A stretch of DNA of 64,000 nucleotides from NCBI GenBank assembly GCA_029215795.1, contig JARDYH010000004.1:202224017-202288016 (forward strand), read 5' to 3'. Positions 57,796-64,000 of this stretch are shown here, piece after piece (the stretch's first letter is position 1; every line of letters begins with the position of its first letter). The DNA is from Anniella stebbinsi (lineage: Eukaryota > Chordata > Lepidosauria > Squamata > Anniellidae). A model generated the notes under the pieces. That model saw only the letters and a program-made list of their open reading frames with translations. It did not search any database and had not been told where the DNA came from. The position numbers and the translations under genes are program-made.

Positions 57796-59397
57796 CGGCA
57801 TCTATACGTTGTATTTGCCCTGGGGTGGCTCCAAATCCATGGCTGAAAAGCCAGGGACTTACCCTGACTTTTCCTGCCAGAATAAGGTCAGCAAAGCTCT
57901 TCCACCATTTGACCTCGCTCCATGGCCAATCCGGAGGGGCAGTCCTGGCAGATGGCGACTGGCAATTGGTCACTGAAAGCCAGGAAGAGAGGGCAGCTCC
58001 AATAATCAGACGACCTCCAGAAACCCTGCATTCCCTCCTTGGTGTGGGGATTAGCAAGTGCAACCCTGCAGGAGGGATGCCGCAGGGTTTAGGGGAAGTG
58101 TGGCATCAATGTGGCGCTGTCGAGGTAGCCCCAAGAACAAACAATACTATTGCCCTAACGCCCCTGATCTAAAAAGTGAGAACAAAAACCATGTTGTTCA
58201 GTCCCCTCTTGGTCTACAAATGTACTCCTCTACGCATTCATCTTAAGAGGAAGGCAATCTTTGATTTTTCTTTTTCTCTTTTTAGTACTGCTACAGAGCA
58301 GCCTGAAGAAAAATCATACGTCCTGTGGAAGGCGGAAAAGCAGTCACTGAAATAATCACAGTACAAGAGAACATATTGTCCTTTAGTTAAAATTAAGAAA
58401 TGTCACCAATGAAAAATATGGCTCCTAAAGGATAAGTCCTTGCTTTAAGGAGAGGTGAAGAAGCGACAATAGAAATCCAGAGCACAGCAACATTGCCAGC
58501 TTTCCTGTGATGTTAATCACAATGGTAATAGATCGCACATTAATTAATTCACCCTCGCATCACCCCAGTGAAATAGACTAGTAATCTAGAGTGAATTGTG
58601 CTTGCAGCAATGAAAGCAGGCATGCCTGAGAGGTGGCGAGGCAGCATCACATATGCCTCGAGGCCTGGGAGATGGGCCTGTTGTAGCTGTAGCATGGCCG
58701 TGTACCCTACTTTCTAGAGAACCATCTTCCATTGAAGGGCTGTCAGAGGAGAGTGCTCCATCTGAAGATATCCTGTATTTGTGGGGCTGTCCAGTGCAAG
58801 GGTGGCCATGCGTCATGCTTTATAGAGGACAGTCCTCTATTTGGGCATCCTGTGCGAATGTCTGTCCATTCCCAGAGATAAAGAATCAAAGGCAGGGCCT
58901 TGATGTCGTCCATCAATAGTTAGCACCTGGATAGCAGGTGCACAGGTCATGGGTTCACAGCTTCCCACTACGGCGAGACATATTTGTATTTCAGTTGTAG
59001 CCATTTTTTCTATATGTGCATCTATACACATAAATTTGCATATGCAACTTTTATGCAAATCAGTGCTCTCTGTCATCATATTTCAGCTGAAGCATTTTCT
59101 CTCTTTTTTTGGCCACCCACAGCCGGTCATGCAACCACTGTTCTCCTAACAGTGGCCATGTGCAGTTCTATCCTATGGGGATTTTGAGATTCCATGGAGG
59201 TTTCAATGAAACAGTCAAATCCTGAGCAGCAGTCTTCTCCTGTCCTTACCAGTGAAACAGAAGCTGAATTGCTTGAACTGAGCAGCCGTAGAGCAACCTT
59301 CCAAGAGCCAAATCACACAAATGAACATGAAAAGGGTGAGCTGCTCTTCCTCTGCCCATGCATGTAATTTGGATTTGAGGTTCCTCATGCAAACATG
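57796..59397. other. No recognisable feature
   Basis: Intergenic; some short self-complementary sequence (for example GAGGACAGTCCTC near 58825) but no family or exon assigned. Confidence 0.45.
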
Positions 59398-59965
59398 GGC
59401 CAGATCTACACCAAGCAGGATATAACAGTATCAAAGCGGTATCAAAGCAGTATATAAAGGCAGGAGCCACACTACTGCTTTATAGCAGTATTGAAGTGCA
59501 CTGACAACTGCTGGGGCCCATTAACACATACCATATGGCACTTTCATAGTGTTATATCCTGCTTGGTGTGGCTCCTGCCTTTTATATACCACTTTCATAC
59601 TTGTTTCAAATTGCTACATCCTAGGGTGACCAGATAAAATCCAGGTCAGGGCTCATGAACTTTAACAGTTGTACAGAAAAGGGAATTTCGGACAGAGTCA
59701 CTTGTATGCAATTTCCTGGTGAAATTCCCTCTTCATCACAACAGTTAAAGGTGCAGGCACTATGCTAGAGTGACCATATACAAAAGAAGGCAGGGCCCTT
59801 GCAACTTTAACTGTTCTGATGAAGAGGGAATATCACCAGGAACTATTTGCATACAAATGACAATGGCTGAAATTCCTTTTTCTCTACAACTGTTAAAGCT
59901 ACATGAGCCCTGACCTGGATTTTATCTGGTCACTCTACTATATCCTGCTTGGTGTAGACCTGGCC
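59398..59965. mobile_element. Palindromic MITE, family B copy 4, split by MITE A
   Basis: The left end GGCCAGATCTACACCAAGC starts at 59398. The body matches copy 1, and after the insertion 59624-59935 the right end resumes with ATATCCTGCTTGGTGTAGAC and CTGGCC (ends 59965). No clear 3-bp duplication remains. Confidence 0.8.
59624..59935. mobile_element. Palindromic MITE, family A copy 3 (312 bp), inside family B
   Basis: GGGTGACCAGATAAAATCCA to TGGATTTTATCTGGTCACTC, with TA on both sides (59622-59623, 59936-59937). It lies in the right terminal repeat of the B element. The central GAGTGACCATATACAAAAGA motif is intact. Confidence 0.88.
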
Positions 59966-60170
59966 AGGGTTACTACCATGTTGTTATGGCGTAGCCAACT
60001 ACACAGTTGGGTAATGAACTCCATGCTACTGGAAACATCCAAAGTGAAATGTTTGCAGTGGCCTGGAAAAAATATAGACACTGCTGTTCCACATGAGGTT
60101 TTGTTCACCTGTGCTATTATTTGGTCTTTCATAATACCTTAAGATCATCATCATTTAGTTAGTAGCATTA

Positions 60171-60301
60171 GGCCAGATCTACACCAAGCAGGATATAACA
60201 CTTTGAAAGTGGTTTACAAATGGTATATGGAATGTATCACTGGCCTCAACAGTTGTCAATACCGTTATAAACCATTATAAAGCAGTAGTGTAGAGCCTGC
60301 C
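60171..60301. mobile_element. Palindromic MITE, family B copy 5 (131 bp)
   Basis: GGCCAGATCTACACCAAGC to GTGTAGAGCCTGCC, with TTA outside both ends (60168-60170, 60302-60304). Confidence 0.8.
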
Positions 60302-61437
60302 TTAGTAAAAATAGCCTCTGATATGGAATATGTTATACAAGAGTTTGCATCATCCTTTCTTTCTCTTTGGAACTCCCAAGCCCATATTGCTCAGTAGGGT
60401 GATCAGAATGCTAGAATCTGGCCAGTTTTCATAACTTGCCAGTTCACCATAACAGTGCCAGCTATGTGAACATAGAGAGGTGGTGTAAGTTCTGCTCTTT
60501 CATTTAATGCTCTCCAGGAGTAGCCAGTTAAGGTCATTCAAAACAGATCAGGTGATTCACTAAAATACAACTTTGCAGCTCTCACTCAAGAAGCATATTG
60601 ATATACACCTGAGGTTGCCCTTAAAACTATTTTTGAGATGGTGCATATGGGCCACTTGTAACAGCCTACATTCAGAGTGGTAGGAAAAAAACAGGCAGGG
60701 GTTTCTTCATCTAAAGAACCCAAAGCCTTCTCAAGATGCTTTAGCCTCAAATTAGTAAGATTTATACACATATATTTTATTTTTAGACTGGTTTCCTCCT
60801 CCCCCCCCCAAAAAAACCCCAGCCATTGCTAGAGTTAGCAGGCTGTAGCTGGAGAAGGAAGCAGCAGGGGAAAGGAAGCTACTACCTGTGTGCTTAATGT
60901 GGAGCTCTTCTTTGTGTGTCTACATGTCTGCTGATGCTTTGCGTGCACATGTTTGCAACTGTGTATGTGGGAGAGGGGGAGGGGGCTTCTATGAGTTGAC
61001 TTGATTTGCAGTCTCTGGCTTAGTTCAGTTTCTCTAGTGATCTGCGCTGCATCGCTTTTTAGACCTTTGCACACCGCTGAGCCTTTAAGCTTTCCATTGA
61101 AGTCAGTGGGAGACCCAGCTTCTCTTCTGTGGCTTTTAACCCTGACTTCACTCTCCAGTTTCTTCTACTATCCTTCCATCATGGGATCAGATATTCCAAA
61201 TATCAGATGGAGAGGAGAAAGGCTCTGTATTTTAGAGGCAATTATGATTTATAGGCTGTTATTCCTCTGTATCTACTTTCAGTTTCATCACAGAATTGAG
61301 ATCCAAGCAGTCCAGTACTTTGTTTTGAAGCATGCCTAGCTCCCCAGAAAAGAGCAAAAGGTAAGCTGAGATGGTAGGGAACATCCTAGAGGGTTAGAGG
61401 GCAATGAGGGAAGAGAAGGGGGTATATTCTTCCTTCG

Positions 61438-61439
<2 letters not shown>
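60302..61439. other. No recognisable feature
   Basis: Intergenic; nothing assigned. Confidence 0.5.

Positions 61440-61470
<31 letters not shown>
61440..61470. repeat. (TG)n microsatellite
   Basis: About 14 TG units ending in GCGCG. Confidence 0.95.
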
Positions 61471-61472
<2 letters not shown>

Positions 61473-61544
61473 TTTCTCTGAGCATCACAAGTCTGCCTTC
61501 TGTGAAATGGGCATTGGAGCAGATATCTGTGGGTTCAAAAGAGT

Positions 61545-61790
61545 GTTTTTGTTTTTTGGAACTTAGGCCTCTGCCTTGTACTTTGTGGCAAGTTTACTTT
61601 TCTTTAGCCTCACCAGATTGCCTTCTTGGAAATGCATGTTTTGTAATTGGTGCCCACCTGGACAGCCATTTTGTGAATGAGCCAGCCCTCCATCACCACC
61701 ATCTTATGAGAGCACCCATGACTCTCAAAGTTCTAAATATGCCTACTGCCCCCCCCAAAAAAAAACTTTGGAGTGCCTGATAAATGTATC
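61545..61790. repeat. Interspersed repeat, family I copy 2
   Basis: Same motif order as 23490-23740: GCCTTGTACTT, CCTCACCAGATTGCCTTCTT, ACAGCCATTTTGTGAATGAG and TATGAGAGCACCCATG. Confidence 0.5.
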
Positions 61791-62309
61791 ACTCTAACAA
61801 GTACAAAGGAATGGAGAAGCTTAACACAGTGTGGAATGGATTAACACTTAAAGAAACTGTAATATGTGACTGACTGCGAACTGTTTTTGCACAAACAACA
61901 GAACTGAGGCGCATGCAAAACAAGGAGAAAGACAGCCCTTTGCCTCTGTTTACCACAACTCTATTTACCACAACTGCCTTACCATGCCACCAAGATTCTG
62001 TGTGGAAAGAAGACCTACCAGACATGGGAGTGGGATACAAGCAACCCCCCTCCATGGACTAAAAGAATGCATGAGGGGCATCATCAGAATACCTCCTAAT
62101 GTTAGACAGTTTGATAAAATGTGTTTGAGTTGAAGATTGGACAATTAACAGTATCAATCTTTCTTCCCTGTTCTCTATCCTTGCTTCCTGTACCCTATCC
62201 AACCTGTGCTGTCTCCTAGGGTACAACGGAAGGGGGGGGGGGGACAGGAGTTTTGTAAGAATAACAAATTAATAGATGACATTCTGAACTTGTTAGTGAC
62301 TCTGCCATT

Positions 62310-62722
62310 TCTGTCTTTAACTAATGTTGAATGAAATGTTCCTGTCCATTTTCATTGTTCATTTGCTACAAAATGAATGTGCACCCATAGAATATAAGGA
62401 AGCTAAATTATGGAATTCACTACCACAAGATGAAGTGATGGCCACCAATTTGGATGGCTTTAAAAGGGGGTTGAATAAATTCCTGGAGGAGAAGGCTATC
62501 CATGGCTACTAGCCCTGATAGTTATTTGCTACCTCCAGTATCTGAGGCAGGAAGCCTGTGTGCACCACTTGCTGGGGAACATGGGTGGGAGGGTGCTGCT
62601 GCACTGTGTCCTGCTTTGTTGGTCCTGGGTCAACAGCTGGTTAGTCACTGTGTGAACAGAGTGCTGGACTAGATGGACCCTCAGTCTGATCCAGCATGGC
62701 ACTTATGTTCTTATGCTTTTAA
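62310..62722 (+). mobile_element. CR1 LINE 3' end with coding remnant
   Basis: KLWNSLPQDEVMATNLDGFK and RGLNKFLEEKAIHGY are encoded, then the non-coding end GTGCTGGACTAGATGGACCC to GGCACTTATGTTCTTATG. Confidence 0.88.
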
Positions 62723-62900
62723 TATTGTATGGGACCATGGAGATTTGCAGGGCAGTAGCTAATTCATGCTGCAAGCCACTATGCACACACAGATTTCACT
62801 ATTTCATTAAATGGTGTTTAAAAATAAATAAATAAATACCCTGACTTTTAGCCCTAAGACAGGCTTTTAAGGTGGATGCAGTTATGACAAATATAAAAGG

Positions 62901-63025
62901 CAGTGGAGGCTAGCGGCTCAGATGTCAGTGGATGGTGAATCCAATTGGTTCAGCACCTCAGATAGCTGCTTTAGAGTTCGGACTAGTTCTGAGTGAAAGC
63001 CAAAGTGAATTAATCACCCCACTGA
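62901..63025. mobile_element. Palindromic MITE, family D copy 4, decayed
   Basis: CAGTGGAGGCTAGCGGCTCA, GATGTCAGTGGATGG and TTTAGAGTTCGGACTAGTTC; the right terminus is eroded. Confidence 0.6.
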
Positions 63026-63182
63026 TAAAAAGGTTTTGCATGGAGTGCTATCATATAGATTCTGTTCCTAGTTCCTTCCACACCACTTGTTGAAGCACAA
63101 CCAAGAGCTTAAAAGTGGATACTCTTCTCAGTCCATGCCATTTTGATTGTGTTTGTAGACAAAAGCAGGGCTATAGATCATA

Positions 63183-63360
63183 GGGCTGTGCATCACTTCA
63201 GTTCTGGATCTGAATCCGGAACTGAAGTGCAGCAATTCAGACAGCTTCGGTCCAAATCTGGATTAGCCCCAGATTGGCCCAAAGCAGTCTTTAGCGGGTT
63301 GGATTGATCTGAAGCAAATGGCTCTTTGCAGCTGCTGTGGTGCGCAACATTAGGAGCCAA
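63183..63360 (+). mobile_element. Family F copy 3, fragment
   Basis: TAGGGCTGTGCATCACTTCA begins an imperfect palindrome (arms CACTTCAGTTC and GAACTGAAGTG) with GGATCTGAATCCGG at its centre, as in family F. Confidence 0.5.
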
Positions 63361-64000
63361 TCTACGCTTCCGTTTGAAACGTTCCAAAATCTAATTAATT
63401 ACGATGTAAATTGCTACGTTTTAAAACTTAACAGGCCACATGAGTAGTTTTTACTGTTGGTGACTATAGTTTCTTCTGTTTTAAGGTTGTTTTGTAAGGG
63501 CACACTGACTGTTTGCTTTGTTTCTTTCTGTATCGTAGCTTCTTCTCCCCGTTCTTGACACGCCCACCTCCTCCTTTTTCAACCTTCCTGTGACTTACTT
63601 TCAGTTTTGATTGAACTATGTAAGAGCATGTGTGAATTTTCAGATTGTTCTGGATACCAGAGGTTTGATTTGAGGTGCTGTGAAACGGTAAGTAAGGACA
63701 CATTACCATTTTTAAAATGATTTATTAAAAGAAAAAAATGTTATAAATCATAAAAAATTGGTGCTAAAAAAAACTAATATAAAACGACATAGAATGTGCG
63801 TCATGTGCCCCAAAGCGTCCTTGAAACCAAACCTAAACGTTTCAAAGCGTATGGGTAGATTGATTCTAGATCTACAAAACTACAAAGTCCCCATCTCCCA
63901 AGACAATGGCAGCTTGCTTATAAGATGGGTGGTTGCCGGCACAAGTGGGCGGGTCCAGTAAGTCCCAGGCACTTGCACTACTTGGCGGCCTTTCGATGGA
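63361..64000. other. No recognisable feature
   Basis: Intergenic to the right edge; nothing assigned. Confidence 0.5.

Noticed and set aside
1..64000. CRISPR array, operons, riboswitches or phage genes
   Set aside because: The window is vertebrate intron and intergenic DNA; no regularly spaced short repeats with unique spacers and no bacterial-type gene layout were seen.

Overview
The window is vertebrate nuclear DNA, almost certainly from a squamate reptile (lizard or snake). One host gene is recognisable. Three coding exons on the minus strand encode the first 293 residues of glutamyl aminopeptidase (ENPEP, aminopeptidase A): exon 1 at 14654-15258, exon 2 at 3487-3628 and exon 3 at 194-325. 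All three junctions are canonical GT/AG and the reading phase is continuous. The catalytic half of the gene (GAMEN, HEXXH) lies beyond the left edge. The squamate call rests on young L2-clade LINEs, CR1 LINEs, an L1 fragment, a MIR/CORE-type SINE and many short palindromic DNA transposons together; bird or mammal DNA would not normally show that mixture.

Layout. 1-15258 is ENPEP exons and introns; the introns carry L2, CR1 and SINE insertions. About 15260-15700 should hold the 5' UTR and promoter. From 15700 to 64000 I find no host coding exon: it is upstream intergenic DNA built mainly of nested mobile elements. Main blocks are palindromic elements at 16.3-17.0, 19.5-21.0, 25.0-25.4, 35.6-36.1, 41.2-41.7 and 59.4-60.3 kb; a same-strand pile-up of L2 and CR1 at 28.4-32.2 kb; an inverted pair of almost identical L2 ends at 34.5 and 37.3 kb; a young 5'-truncated L2 at 49.5-50.7 kb; and a near full-length L2 at about 53.2-56.7 kb whose endonuclease-reverse transcriptase frame is open except for three TGA codons.

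How the parts interact. The gene and the repeats are not functionally linked as far as the sequence shows. The repeats do give a readable insertion history. One fold-back family with TA-flanked ends (called A here) sits inside three other palindromic elements and inside an old L2, so it was active after them. A second family (B) has 3-bp target duplications. I see no CRISPR, operon, tRNA or rRNA gene, no retroviral gag or env, and no second protein-coding gene. Element family letters (A, B, C and so on) are local labels for this window, not database names. Element boundaries were judged by eye and may be off by tens of bases unless a target duplication is given.
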